Shown here: piece after piece, positions 1 to 10,512 of the stretch
Position numbering within the stretch: position 1 is the stretch's first letter
How the letters are laid out: every line of letters starts with the position of its first letter
Program-made: the position numbers and the translations under genes
From: Schoenoplectus triqueter
Taxonomy: Eukaryota > Streptophyta > Magnoliopsida > Poales > Cyperaceae
Length of the DNA: 29,837 nt
Assembly: GCA_964058805.1 (NCBI GenBank)
Contig: CAXKVV010001041.1
Span: 1-29,837, forward strand
Reading direction: 5' to 3'
The notes under the pieces: generated by a model
What the model was told of the DNA's origin: nothing
Seen by the model: only the letters and a program-made list of their open reading frames with translations
Database searches by the model: none

Positions 1-1237
1 TTTAGCTCTATCATTGAACCTACCACTGTAAGAATAATTCTCTGTATTGCTCTCTCCAGCAACTGACCTTTGCACCAATTGGATGTGAATAATGCATTCT
101 TGCATGAGAAACTTGAAGAAACATTATACATGGAACAACCACCAAGATTTGTAGATGCATTACACCCTTCATATGTGTGTAAACTCAAAAAGATGCTTTA
201 TAGCTTGAAACAAGCACCTAGAGTCTGGTTTCAAAAGCTGAAACAGTTTCTTTTGGCACATGGATTCAGTCTTCCCAATCAGATCACTCTTTGTTTGTTT
301 ACTCTTCCTTATCACATATAATCTTCATCTTGGTGTATGTTGATGATATTATCATCACTGATAGCAATACCAATGCAATTCAGCAATTCATTCAATCCCT
401 TGACTGACAATTTTCACTTAAAGACTTGGAACACTTTCCTTCTTCTTTGGCATTGAGTTATCATCTTCTGGCACTAGTCTCCAACTCAGCCAGATAAGCT
501 ACCTTCAAACTATTCTGCAAAGAGCAAACCTGACAGCAGCTAAACCTTGTAATACTCCTCTTCAGGCTGGGGGTTCAATTGTCAATATTGGATGGAGCTC
601 CTCTAACTGATACTGTCATATACAGAACCATTGTTGGCATGTTGCAATATGCAATAATTATCAGGCCTGACTTGACCTTTACAATCAACAAAGTGTCTCA
701 TTTCTTTACTCAACCAACTCAGACACATTAGCAAGCTGTCAAATGTATCCTTAGATATATTCAAGGGACATTACAACATGGTATTTCTCTTCAGCCTTCA
801 ACTGATATGTCTATTCAAGCGTTTTGTGATGCTGATTGTGCTGGATGTTCAGATGATCGACGCTCTACAACAGGTTTTGCAATATTCCTGGGTGCTAATC
901 TTATTTTCTGGTCATCCAAAAGCAAACAACGGTGTCGCAATCGTCCACAGAAGCTGAATATCGGGCGATGGCTGTTACTTCAGCTGAAATTGCGTGGATT
1001 CAACAACTGCTGTTGGAATTGGGTTGTATTTCTCAGAAATTACCAACATTATGGTGTGACAATTTAAGTGTGACGTTTCTTGCAACTAATTCAGTATTCT
1101 ATGCCAGAACAAAACATATAGAACTTGACTACCATTTTGTCAGGGAAAAGTTAGCAGCAAAACAACTCTATGTCAAATTCATTTGTTTTGTTGATCAGTT
1201 AGCTGATATATTTACCAAAAGCTTAGCCAAAACATGA
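1..1237 (+). pseudogene. copia pol remnant: reverse transcriptase and RNase H
   Basis: This would have encoded the enzyme that copies the element's RNA into DNA. The first frame gives [10 protein letters not shown] and [10 protein letters not shown], typical of copia reverse transcriptase. A TGA at 61-63 stands where the family usually has Trp (N-W-P). The frame shifts near 276, and the catalytic YVDD is then read at 336-347. LKDLE at about 420 and FFFGIELSS at about 443 lie in different frames, so there is another shift. The RNase H part starts at about 807 with FCDADCAGCSDDRRSTTGFA. It shifts frame again near 930 and continues as STEAEYRAMA, TKHIELDYHFVREK and DQLADIFTKSL, ending at the stop at 1235-1237. 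At least one more in-frame stop interrupts the 600-730 region. The family match is certain; the protein is dead. Confidence 0.93.
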
Positions 1238-1296
1238 TTTTAATTACTTCAGGACAAACTTAGTGTGTGTTCCCCACAGCTATGTTTGAGGGGGCA

Positions 1297-1555
1297 TGTA
1301 AACAATGCAAAACTGGAGAAGAAACGGCAGTCAACTGAAGACAATTGGAGTTAGTTAGGCTATTATTACTGTAGTGTTTCTGTTTTAAGTTAGCGATTGT
1401 ATTCAAGGTTATATAAAATACATCAAAGTGTATTGTAATAAAGTGAGATTAATAAAAATCATTTGCTCAATTACTCAAATGAGTATTCTGTTCTTGTTAT
1501 AGAATCAAAAATAGTTCCAAGTGCCTGAGACTGTTACGAGTTTCAGATTCCAACA
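1297..1555 (+). repeat. 3' LTR of the copia element
   Basis: The LTR begins TGTAAACA directly after the purine tract and the CA at 1295-1296. It ends ...TTCCAACA at about 1555, so it carries the usual TG...CA ends and is about 259 bp. A TATATAAAA box lies near 1410-1418 and an AATAAAG signal at 1437-1443, so promoter and polyadenylation signals are both present. The right boundary is inferred from the CA end, because the 5' LTR needed for alignment is missing. Confidence 0.75.
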
Positions 1556-1789
1556 GCTATCGGAAATGTGGGCCCACAGAAGTCTCTCTGAAAGCGAGGA
1601 CATGAGGCTCACATTGTTCACTGCTAGTGCTAGATGGAAATTTCGTTTCGTATAATTATATAACCGACAAACTAAATAATTTTGTAAGGATAAAACATGA
1701 CTCCTTTTTCATATTCTATGATATTGTTCAAAGGCTTTGTAATCCGTTAGGAGATGGGTAATCCAAATTAAAGTAAAATAACTAATGTT

Positions 1790-2681
1790 TAGAGATGCAA
1801 TAGGGTGAACTGTTTGGTATCTGAATTCAGATCCCTATTTTGAAAGCGTTATGTTTCAAAAATATAGAAGTATTATGTTATAACCCGTATATTATTTTAT
1901 TTCTAAATGGAGACGGATTGGATCTAAAACGGTATGCGCCATGTCCAGCAAATTTCTTAAATCTTATATATTGGGTTCGGACGTATAGATAAGTTCACTC
2001 CAAACCATATTACAATATCCACGCAGTGTATATTTTCTAAACTGCATACGCAATTAACTTTCAACAACAACCAAAAGAAAATGCATGTAAAATCTAACGT
2101 TAGTTTAGGATGTAAACATATAGTAAAATATGTGATTTTATCTCCGGTCCGATTCAAAAAATAATAAAAATTATTTGATTCATATCTGTATTCAGAGATA
2201 TCCGTATTCATATTTATATTAAAAAAATCTTAATAAATAATTATATAGTTTGGCTATTATCTATAAGTATTCAACCCTTTATCTATTATCCATTAATATT
2301 CGACATTATCCGAAAATATTCTACCCAATTTTATACGGAAATATATCCAAAAAATTTATTATATATTTTTTATGCTAATATATTATTTTTTTTATAATTC
2401 ATTGATACATTTGAATTGCTAATTATTTTTATAACTAATGGTTCTATAAAAAATATGCAACTATTTTTCTATCATACATACAATACTTTTAATATTCAAA
2501 ATATATCCATATTCGTACTTATATTCGTCAGATATTTAATCATATCCATCAAATGTCTTATCCATATCCATATCTGAAACTATCCCTATTTGAATCCATA
2601 TCAAAAAAATTATAACGAATATAGATACAGTAAAATTATTATCCGCATCCAGATCCGTATCCGTATCCGTTTACATCCCTA
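1790..2681. repeat. AT-rich dispersed repeat with ATCCRTATCC motifs, possibly hAT-derived
   Basis: The stretch is full of variants of ATCCATATCC/ATCCGTATCC and TATTCG, densest at 2500-2680. It ends with ATCCGTTTACATCCCT. The left edge has TAGAGATGCAA and the right edge, reverse-complemented, reads TAGGGATGTAA (9 of 11 identical), which suggests short inverted ends. The flanks CTAATGTT and CGTCAGTT match at only 5 of 8 bases, so a target duplication is not supported. Similar text recurs at about 7760-9075. No coding sequence was recognised. Confidence 0.5.
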
Positions 2682-3443
2682 CGTCAGTTGAGGAAGAATG
2701 AAATTTCTTACGAGGGGTAAGGTGAATGCTGAGATTTGCAAGGACCAAATTGAAAGTGGCGAGGGGGTATGTGCAAAATGAAAAGAGAGCAATAGTGCAG
2801 TACGCATGACGCAGCTCATGTAGAAGGAAACGGAGGGTGGACGGCAAGCGGTCGGACTCGTGATAACTAACGCGTTGTCGGTGGGGCCCACGCTGATATC
2901 TCCAAGTGTATTGCCGGATCTCAGTTCTTACTCGCCGCTCCACCCCTCTGTCTCATTCCGTGATTTTGTTTATATGACACATTGACACATGTTGTGTTCC
3001 ATTTCCACGACTGCACTGTTTTATTAAATGCGCAGGTAAGAAATAGAGTGGCTGGATTCGTGGAACTGGGGAGACAACTGTATCGGCCTTCCCTTTCAGT
3101 TTCAGATTGCATTTTCATCATGTCGTCTGAAAAGTCTGGACGTACGACCCGGACCGGAGTTAAGATGATACGACTCCAAAAAGGAAATAATAATAATAAA
3201 ACAATGAAGTGATTATTTTATGAATGCTCGACAAATGTTATTATAATTGAATTATAAAAGCATGATTAAGATTTATTAAATTTAAACCGTTATATATTAA
3301 TGAAATTGTCTATCATGATCAATATATAATTTCAAAATTGTCTATTATTTAGTCATTAATATCCCTACAGAAAATAAAAATGTATAGCGCCTCATAAATT
3401 TTAAAATGAAAGAGGTAACAGTGCACCGCATACATTAATAAAT
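2682..3443. other. Unassigned stretch with a more GC-rich, promoter-like part
   Basis: From 2690 to 3180 the sequence is less AT-rich than its surroundings and has a GGGGCCCAC site near 2883. A perfect 12-bp palindrome of the same kind, TGTGGGCCCACA, lies at 1567-1578. Such GGCCCA sites occur in plant housekeeping promoters. Short open frames on both strands match nothing I recognise. It may be a relic of a promoter or gene start. From 3190 to 3443 it is plain AT-rich DNA. Confidence 0.3.
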
Positions 3444-3791
3444 GGGTATGTTTGGTTTGCGTTGGGTTAGTGCTACCTCAAAGAGTATAGTAGCTATTTG
3501 AAATATTACATGACATTTAAACACTAAATTGCTATTCGAAAAAGTTGAGGTTAACGATTGTTCTGCTAACCTAATAAAAAAATATTTTAGCATCGTTCTT
3601 ACTTGCTAATCTAACGAAAACTTCACTAACTCGTTCAAATAATATTTTACTAACCGGAATAGTAACTATTGTCTTTATTCTCATATTTTCCAAAATATTA
3701 TAATCTTACACTATTCTCAATCACTAATAAAAAATATATTATTCTTGCACTAATATTTTCATTATCCAAATAGATGAGCAATTTACTATTT
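3444..3791. repeat. Possible MITE-like insertion at the end of the broken MAP gene
   Basis: An AT-rich segment begins near GGGTATGTTTGG and ends near ATCCAAATAG / TACTATTTGG. These ends resemble those of many small plant DNA transposons. Its right edge coincides with the point, at about 3792, where methionine aminopeptidase homology stops. I could not find a convincing target-site duplication, so both ends are approximate. Confidence 0.3.
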
Positions 3792-5419
3792 GGATGTCAA
3801 TGTTAATAATATCTCCATCCTGCATGAGCCAATTGAAAACCACTGTAAGAAAAAAAAATGAGAGAGATTTTACCAAATTTTCATCGTCTGTATTGACTAA
3901 ATAAATGTATGAACTTCTATACAAGTACCAAATTAACAAAAACCTGTTGATCCTGTATTTGAGATACATCTCGTTAAATCCAAGTCAAGCACCCGAAAAG
4001 GATAATAAATTGCCCATGAGTGCTTTTCAATGTCTGACATTTTTTCCATCGCCCAATTCTGCAGGGGGCTTACTTTGCATGACCAATAAAATTTCATATT
4101 TAGTTAGCAATATAAGGAATGCATGGTAGTACTTAGAATTACATTAAAATTTTGACTCTCTGTTAAAGAAATACCAACACAAAATATTTCTTTTAGCAAA
4201 CCTCGAGTGGTCTAGAATCATGTGCGCCATAGCACATGCACTCATTTACTGATGTGCAAATGCTTTTTAGAAAGTCCAAGAGGAGAAGGGTATGCACGCA
4301 CCTGCATTTATTATCATCTCATGCACTGCTTTGTCAATTTCATCAGTGGTTACACCAGGCTGAACAAAATAACGAAAAGAAATAAAGAAATTACAGTACT
4401 TGCAGAAGATGTTAATTAATACAAGGTTAAGACTCTTTCCTATGCTTCAGTCTTTTTGTATTCCAATCATAAAATGTGTTATTTATTTGCAGTAATGAAA
4501 ACTACCAATGAGCATAATATTGGTTGAACAGCACACAGTTACAGTATATACAGCAGTCAAGTGGGTTTAAATGAGGTCATCGAAACAAATTTGTTACTAA
4601 AACTTGTGAGTATGCATATGGTCCATACATTACCCCATTCCCTGATTCCATCTCTGAAATTTCAAACTTCCTTGTTTTGGTTCCTCAAATATTATCATGC
4701 GTACCAACATCTCTCTCTATCTTCATTTCTAGTATAAAAGTTGCTGAAAATCCTGGTTGGTGAGAATGCTAGAAGTTTGTCAAAAACATCTTCCAACTCC
4801 ATGACCATTTTTAAGTTTTAATCAAGATCTATATCCTTTTTTAATTGAAAGTTGGCATGCAAATTGGTTTCAGCTGGAATTTAAGGGCTGGAAATATGAT
4901 GAGTATGACTGTTTGAGGATCGAATGTATAGCCTTAATTTCTGCAAATATAATTTTTATCAAATTTAAAAGATACTATTAATGCCATTTCAATGTTGATA
5001 TTAATTTTACCAAATTCTCTTAGCTTGTTGTTTCTCAGCTTGTAGCATGGAGCTTGGTACTGGCAATTCAGAACCACTTGACAGTCAATTTGAGCAGCAG
5101 GGAAATTTAGAATCGATTATTCTTACAAATTTCGGGCTTGATTGTTCAATTGGATTTCAGGCTTAGCTGGATTGGATGGCACATTAAATTTGTGAAAAAA
5201 TAAATCAAGATGGCAATATGGTAAACTGTTATAGGTATGTAAATCAGGCTCAATTGGGTCCATTCTTTTGGATTTCAGTTCATAAGACTGGTACAGGTAT
5301 AAAACCAGTATGTACCATCCGAAATGAAAGTCCTTGGGGCTAGATAAAAAAATGCCGACCTTAAATAGTGTACCAGCATACTCTAACACCTGTGCAGCCA
5401 GTTTACAAGAATCCTGCAT
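3792..5419 (-). pseudogene. Methionine aminopeptidase type 1 (organellar MAP1) pseudogene, three exons remaining
   Basis: The family removes the initiator methionine from new proteins using a two-metal site. Three minus-strand pieces match it in order. Exon A (5360 to about 5413) reads DSCKLAAQVLEYAGTLFK and ends at a GT donor. Exon B (4202-4359) starts after TTCAG with PGVTTDEIDKAVHEMIINAGA. It then loses the frame: [25 protein letters not shown] is recognisable only across shifted frames with a base gained, bases lost and a TAA. It ends at CTCGAG followed by GT. Exon C (3792-3819) starts after CATGCAG with DGDIINIDI, where the first metal-binding Asp of the family lies, and then stops matching. 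The N-terminal region and the whole C-terminal half were not found. Family assignment is firm; the compartment is inferred from similarity to plant MAP1B/C/D. Confidence 0.85.
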
Positions 5420-6159
5420 TCAGGCAATTCTCTCCGAGTTATGCACTTGTATTTCACTAGAAATCTGGTAAGCAATGCTAAGTAAGCTGGGCATATTGTA
5501 TGTATTAGGAATAAAACAGGCATATAAATAGTGCGTTTGATCGCAACCGACTACCACATCATCGGACGTTTCAGTGGGCACATCTGCATAAAGAGCATAA
5601 ACTATTTGGACCTACAGGGGACTGCTGCTTTCAAATGTTTTTCCTGGAAGCGATGGTGGATAGGCCTATTTATAGGTACGCTCGCTTTGCGGCAAGACCA
5701 TGAAAGCGGGAGAAAAGAAAGTGGGTCCGGGTTCTAAACAAGTAAATAAGCGTTTAAAAGTGGGTCCGAAGACTACGGAAACTACTACTCTTGTGGGAGC
5801 AGACAGCTTGAACCAATAAAACGAGTTGCTGTCTTGCTGATAGAAAGGGGAGTATGGCTGCTAATATCGTTTTTAGTTAAGTTTTCTGGTTGGTAGAAAA
5901 GCTGTAGATAAGAGATGAAGTGGTTACGACTTACGAGGCACTTATTCCTCTTTTCTTTGAAGCAACACGTCTTTCACGTCTACATTAGGAGGTCGGGGAT
6001 GTTCTCTCGAACAATGAGTGGTGCTGATACTTTGCCCTTTCTCAGTGACAACCTCTTTCCTTTTGATTTAGCTGGTTGCTTCTCGTACAAAAGAAATAAC
6101 TAAAAGGAAATACATTAAGACTGGAAAGACATGAAAATTTTAAGGTTCGAGCACACGAC

Positions 6160-6211
6160 GTACCTCCTAATTTTCATGGCCTCTTGTACCTCCTAATTTT
6201 CATGGCCTCTT
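6160..6211 (+). repeat. Perfect 26-bp tandem duplication
   Basis: A 26-bp unit starting GTACCTCCTAATTTTCATGG occurs twice head to tail (6160-6185 and 6186-6211) with no differences between copies. This suggests a recent slippage or duplication event. Confidence 0.95.
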
Positions 6212-6241
6212 GAAAGGCTCGTAAATTTCTCGTCGCATCTG

Positions 6242-6398
6242 CTGTTATTCCGATCGGATAACAGGACCTTGATCCCGATCGGAAATCAATGACTAAAATT
6301 TTCAAATTTTCTCTTCTTGAAATGAATTTGATTCGTCGATTTTCGATCTGACAGTTCCGATCGGATAACAGGTCCTGTTATCCCGAAAGGAATAACAG
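6242..6398. repeat. Cluster of CGATCGGATAACAGG dyads
   Basis: The motif TTCCGATCGGATAACAGG occurs at about 6248-6265 and again at 6355-6372. The second copy runs into its own inverse: GGATAACAGG (6363-6372), one T, then CCTGTTATCC (6374-6383), a perfect 10-bp-arm palindrome. CTGTTATTCCGATCGG at 6242 and GGAATAACAG at 6389 are further half-sites, and CCCGATCGG lies near 6274. I do not know a protein that reads this. It could be the core of a decayed foldback repeat. Confidence 0.8.
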
Positions 6399-6569
6399 CA
6401 CATTCGGACTCGACATCAGATCACACTTACTGTAGATTGTAGAAAGAGGCGAGGTATAGAGGTGGTGCCGAAAGGAAAAGCTTCTGTTGAAGAGACATCC
6501 CGATAGAAGCTTCCAGTGCCTGTTTCACTTCGAAGTAACGAGTGAAACTGTAGAAGGAACGAGTGAAAG

Positions 6570-7699
6570 GAATTAAGATCTGCTATTATTCTTGATAACA
6601 ATAGATCCGACTTTTAAATCTAAAAAAAAAAATCTAAAAATAAAAAAAAGCTTATATTGTTTATATTGTTTACTTATAAATTAGTAGTCCGTCAAATTTT
6701 AGTGAGTCGGATTATAATAGTTTATCGGGTTCAAACTCATTAACTAATTGAGTACTAAATAAAAAAATAATAATTTAATATATATTCTTATCTAATAAAA
6801 AATATTAAAATAATAACATTTTATATATTAATAATAACAACAAAATAAATCTCAAAGTAATAGACGATCAAGTTGATGAAGAAAGTTTTCATCTACGAAA
6901 ATTTATATTTTGATATTTTTGCATAATTATTTTATTATGTACGATATTAAATATAATCAGACAAACCAGGGGGGGCAAAAAAATTTTCCAAAGAGGAAAT
7001 ACCAAAAGCATTATCAAAAATCACTATTTTTCAAAATTTAGAGGGGGCAGCTACCCCCTGGACCCATATGAATCCACCCCTATCATCAAAGACGGTTAAA
7101 TTAGAACATTTACAAATTCTTAATACATAAAGAAGATTCAACTTTTAAGTTTTTTAAGTATGTCACATTATCACTTAACTCCACCATTGATTTATTTAAA
7201 TATTTTCATCTTCTTGAATCAAAGGATTCATATAAAATAGTTTATCTCTCTTCATTTAAAATAATGTGTGTAATATATTAAAGATGAAACTTAACTCTTA
7301 AAATGATGCAAATTTTTTATATGGTCATTTAAATAATTATGTATTTAATTATATTATTTATTATTATAATTATTATTATTACTTATATTTAAAAATATCG
7401 TGTTTGAATTTTCTTAATGTAAAATTTATTAAATATATTTAAAATTTTATATTATTAATTATTTATTTGAGGACTATTCGTCAGAGCGAAGCCAAAGTTA
7501 CAGCTCTAATATTAACAAAAGACCATCAAATTTGATAATCTTTGATGAGCTATCAAATATTAATGAAATTATATAAAATTTAACGAACTATCAATCTACA
7601 AGTAAAAAAACATATCTATAAAAAAATTTAGGATTTTTTTATTTTTTACATTTAAAAGTAAGATCCTATTGTTATCTAAAATAATAGCGATCTTGACTC
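6570..7699. mobile_element. Non-autonomous Mutator-like element with long inverted ends
   Basis: The left end (GAATTAAGATCTGCTATTAT at 6570) and the right end, reverse-complemented from 7699 (GAGTCAAGATCGCTATTATT), match for well over 100 bp. Both continue with GATAACAATAG and, further in, a TAGTC/TAGTTCGTCAAATTTTA-like block. The flanks GAGTGAAAG (6561-6569) and GAATGGAAG (7700-7708) agree at 7 of 9 bases, the length expected for Mutator target duplications. No transposase is present. A hAT-like copy (6707-7082) sits next to the left arm. The rest (7083-7480) is AT-rich filler. Related copies occur at 9987-10176 and 29134-29449. Confidence 0.7.
6707..7082 (-). mobile_element. hAT-like CAGGGGCGGA element, copy A (one end lost)
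   Basis: Read on the minus strand, it begins at about 7082 as TAGGGGTGGATTCATATGGG and has a CCAGGGGGTAGCTGCCCCC stretch. It continues through TTTAATATCGTACATAATAA, ATTATGCAAAAATATC and a TTTAGTACTCAATTAGTTAA block to AATCCGA at 6707. From there it passes into the Mutator-like arm, so its other terminus is missing. Copies B and C share the same blocks. Copy C defines the element as hAT-like. Confidence 0.7.
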
Positions 7700-7708
7700 G
7701 AATGGAAG

Positions 7709-9075
7709 ATTGGCTGCACGCGAAATCGCGAATGTTGGGTACAGTCGTGAAGATCTGGGAAATAATCCGAAAATATATCATTCATATTCGAATATAAATT
7801 ATCCATATCTATACTATTATATAAAGCATCTAAGAATTGGAGTGTTCATTTTTTGTCATGGTAAATTTTTATTACATCCATTTTATCCCTCAATTAGACG
7901 GATAATATTTATTGTTGGTTGATCAAACGTATGTGATCGCGTCCATTGATCCCCTCTTTCTCTCCATTTCTTTCCCTTATATACTATTATTTCCATAATT
8001 TTTATTTTTTTATTTATCAACTTTGTGCATATTTGGTAAGAAATTAATGGTGATAATATATGTTAGAATAATTTACTTTTCTTGCCATAAAAATCATGAA
8101 TCATTAACTCATATTGTGCAAAAATCTCATCCAAAATTAAATATAGTCTTTATTATATATTTTCTCTATAATTTGGTGAATTTATAATTTAATATTAGAT
8201 AAATGTGAATTTTTTTTATCTTATAATATTTTAATGTTTAAATAAAAAATTCTACTGCAACGTGCGGGTATATAGCTAGTTTGTATCCAATTTGTATTTA
8301 TAAGAATGATACGAATACAGATATAAATTTGATTTTAGATTCTATTATCCATATTCAAAATAGAGCATATATTATAGTTTATAAAATAGTATTATTTGTC
8401 AATATTTTAATTTATATATAATAATACTATTATAAATATTAATAAATATATACATTAAAATACTTACTGTTAATATAAGTACTTATTTTTATTATATATG
8501 CATAGTTATAAATAATCATTAGCAATGCTAGCACGGAAATCGTACACTCTTAATTTAAAAAAAAACTAATATTAATTTTTGTTATAAATAAATAATATAT
8601 TTTATCTAAATATAATTTATATCTAAATCAATTATAAATACTCTTAAATTTGTAAATAAAATTAATTTATTATTTAATAAAATATAATTATAAAACATAA
8701 TATTTTTAAATAAAGCGGTATAGTAGATAGTTTTTTTTAAAAAAATTAATTATTAATTTATTTGATGGATAACTTTTATTTTCAAACCTCCCATTAATGC
8801 ATGATAAAAAATAAAATAATAAAATATAGAGAAAAAAAAATATTGATTAAAATCTGAACCATTAGTTTTTAAAAATATTGATCCACACCATCGATTATGG
8901 GCGTTTTGGTTACTAAGAAATGACTGAAAAACTGAATATTAATGGACAAATCCAGTACATATGCTCTTTATAATATAATACAATATAGATACATTAATTT
9001 TTTTTCACATCCATCATAAATTTGTATCCGTTAAATATCCGATTCGTATCCATATTCGTTTAAAATGAATTTGAT
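7709..9075. repeat. AT-rich repeat with ATCC-type motifs, split by a Helitron
   Basis: The flanks of the Helitron (ATTCATATTCGAATATAAAT before it and TTTGTATCCAATTTG after it) and the right part near 9000-9070 (TATCCGATTCGTATCCATAT) resemble the repeat at 1790-2681. The interior (8380-8990) is very AT-rich. It includes a segment starting AGCAATGCTAGCACGGAAAT near 8521 that I cannot place. Boundaries are uncertain and no gene is visible. Confidence 0.4.
7808..8279 (+). mobile_element. Non-autonomous Helitron
   Basis: The element starts TCTATACTATTATATAAAGC at 7808, a typical plant Helitron 5' end. It ends ...GCGGGTATATAGCTAG at 8279, with the terminal CTAG (8276-8279). It lies between an A (7807) and a T (8280), the A/T target expected for Helitrons. 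A short GC-rich inverted motif (GCAACGTGC) lies about 10-20 bases before the end, where Helitrons carry a hairpin, although the stem here is weak. It is 472 bp and codes for nothing, so it relied on an autonomous partner. Confidence 0.88.
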
Positions 9076-9986
9076 TTTAAATTTTGGCATCTATTTATAG
9101 GTGTTCATTTGAAATGAAGACATATTGTTTGTTGAAACTCTTTTCTTTTTATTTGAGGAGCAAACAATTTTCTTTGCATTTTTTTTAAAATTGAAAACCA
9201 TGCACATAATGATTCTGAATTAAAATCTTTCACTAACATTATGCTCCAGAAAGTTAAGGAGAGGACGGAAAGGAACATTTAAATGAAATTACTTGCACCA
9301 TAAATGCATATGAAAGTAAGGTGGGTGATTTTTGGTTTATATAAATATCACTACTTTGTCCTCGTCTTTTGTTTTGATCGATCAAATCTATTCATTCTAC
9401 ATTTCTTTACAAATTATTTCTAACGGCTCTGGCTTCTCCAATAATGGAGAATAGAGAGAGCTGCTATATCTTATAATTCTTATCTGATGTAGAAGATGAA
9501 TTTCTGTATTTGAAGAGTTGGGCTTTGAATGAAACCTCAAGATATGGGCTTAAGAAAAATGCTAATAGACTGTAGGATATGATTGTTGGACTTTCAAGTT
9601 TTGGGCTTGAAAATAAATTTTAGTTATAATTAGTAAATTGTAGTACTATTAGATTTTAGAAATGTTAAATATGAATGAATCTTAATATGTGCGTTTCTTA
9701 AATGGAGTTCTAATGTACAAGAAAATTAATGAAAAAAAATGTTATTTACTTATTTTGCTATTTTTTTTTTCTTTTATCTTGTGTTTTTCTTTGTGGTTTC
9801 TTTCACATATAAGCAAATTGCATAAAAATACAATGAAATAATACAAAATTTGTGAAATTGCAGAAAAGACTGACAAAATATTCCATCAAAACTATTAACT
9901 GAACTACAAGTTATTATATAAACTTTGTTCAATGTGGCCAATTTAAATTTGTCATAATTCACAACACATATATGACATATAATATA
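9076..9986. other. Unassigned AT-rich stretch
   Basis: No gene, inverted ends or clear repeat was recognised. A TATATAAATATC box near 9340 is followed by a slightly GC-richer tract (9360-9560) with only short open frames. It may be a fragment of an old element. Confidence 0.35.
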
Positions 9987-10176
9987 GAGTGGGGGATCCA
10001 TTGACAATGGGTTATTTTGACAACATTGACAATGGGTTATTTTGACAACATTGACAATGGATCTCTAAATAAATATAAAAAAAATCTTAAAAATAGAAAA
10101 AAAATTATAGATATGTTCTTCTACATTTATATTGATGGTCATTAAAATTTCATACAATTTCATTATCATTTGATAG
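9987..10176 (+). mobile_element. Single arm of the Mutator-like family, with an internal tandem repeat
   Basis: The stretch starts about GAGTGGGGGATCC and contains TTGACAATGGATCTC followed by A-rich sequence. It then reads ATAGATATGTTCTTCTACAT and a GGTCATTAAAATTTCAT block. This order matches the left arm at 6570 (TTGATAACAATAGATCC, A-rich, then the TAGTCCGTCAAATTTTA block). No opposite arm was found downstream. The arm runs straight into hAT-like copy B. Confidence 0.55.
10001..10060 (+). repeat. 25-bp tandem repeat, 2.4 copies
   Basis: The unit starting TTGACAATGGGTTATTTTGA occurs at 10001-10025 and 10026-10050 without differences. A partial third copy (TTGACAATGG) follows at 10051-10060. 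The unit corresponds to the outer part of the Mutator-like terminal repeat, so the arm appears to have expanded internally. Confidence 0.92.
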
Positions 10177-10458
10177 TCCATATCGTGCATAATGAAATAA
10201 TTATGCAAAGATATCAAAATATAAAGTTCCGTAGACGTAAACTTTCTTCATCAACTTGATTATTTATTACTTTAAGTTTTATTTTGTTATTATTTTTAAT
10301 ATATAAAATTTTATTATTTTAATATTTTCTTATTAGGTAAGAATATATATTAAATTATTAATTTTTTATTTAGTACCCGATTAGTTAATGGATTTGAACC
10401 CAATAAGCTATTACAATCCGATAATTACCCACTGATCAAAATCCTACATCCGCCCCTG
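10177..10458 (+). mobile_element. hAT-like CAGGGGCGGA element, copy B (5' part missing)
   Basis: Copy B shares with copies A and C, in order, CATAATGAAATAATTATGCA, AACTTTCTTCATCAACTTGA, TTTAGTACCCGATTAGTTAA, AATCCGATAATTACCC and AAAATCCTACATCCGCCCCTG-type ends. The terminus CCGCCCCTG is at 10450-10458. Its other end is absent where it meets the Mutator-like arm. Confidence 0.7.
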
Positions 10459-10512
10459 ACTCAAAGTATATAATCCCCTCACCAATTAATAATGACATAA
10501 AAAAAATGTTAT

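Larger units (their letters stand above)
1..1555 (+). mobile_element. 3' part of a degenerate Ty1/copia LTR retrotransposon
   Basis: The left edge of the window cuts into the reverse transcriptase of a copia-type element read on the plus strand. Reverse transcriptase, RNase H, a purine-rich stretch (GAGGGGG at about 1288-1294) and a 3' LTR follow in the order expected for Ty1/copia. The coding part has stops and frameshifts, so this copy cannot act on its own. The 5' LTR, gag, protease and integrase lie outside the window, so the target-site duplication cannot be checked. Confidence 0.93.
5420..6569. other. Unassigned stretch without a recognisable gene
   Basis: This would be the 5' side of the methionine aminopeptidase pseudogene, but no N-terminal exon was found. 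It is of mixed composition (GC-richer at 5530-5780). It holds a GTGGGTCCG motif twice (near 5721 and 5760), a 26-bp tandem duplication (6160-6211) and a cluster of dyads (6242-6398). A short inverted repeat, GTTTCACT...AGTGAAAC, lies near 6520-6548. Short open frames show no family features. Confidence 0.4.

Noticed and set aside
2671..2943. Minus-strand 90-codon open frame
   Set aside because: No recognisable domain, and its end runs into the neighbouring repeat; nothing supports it as a gene beyond being open.
6363..6383. GGATAACAGG resembles the core of the I-SceI homing endonuclease site
   Set aside because: Only the core is shared, the full site is absent, and it is part of a local dyad repeat.
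9441..9560. Possible small gene after a TATATAAATATC box
   Set aside because: The frame from ATGGAGAATAGAGAG stops after nine codons and no other frame looks coding.
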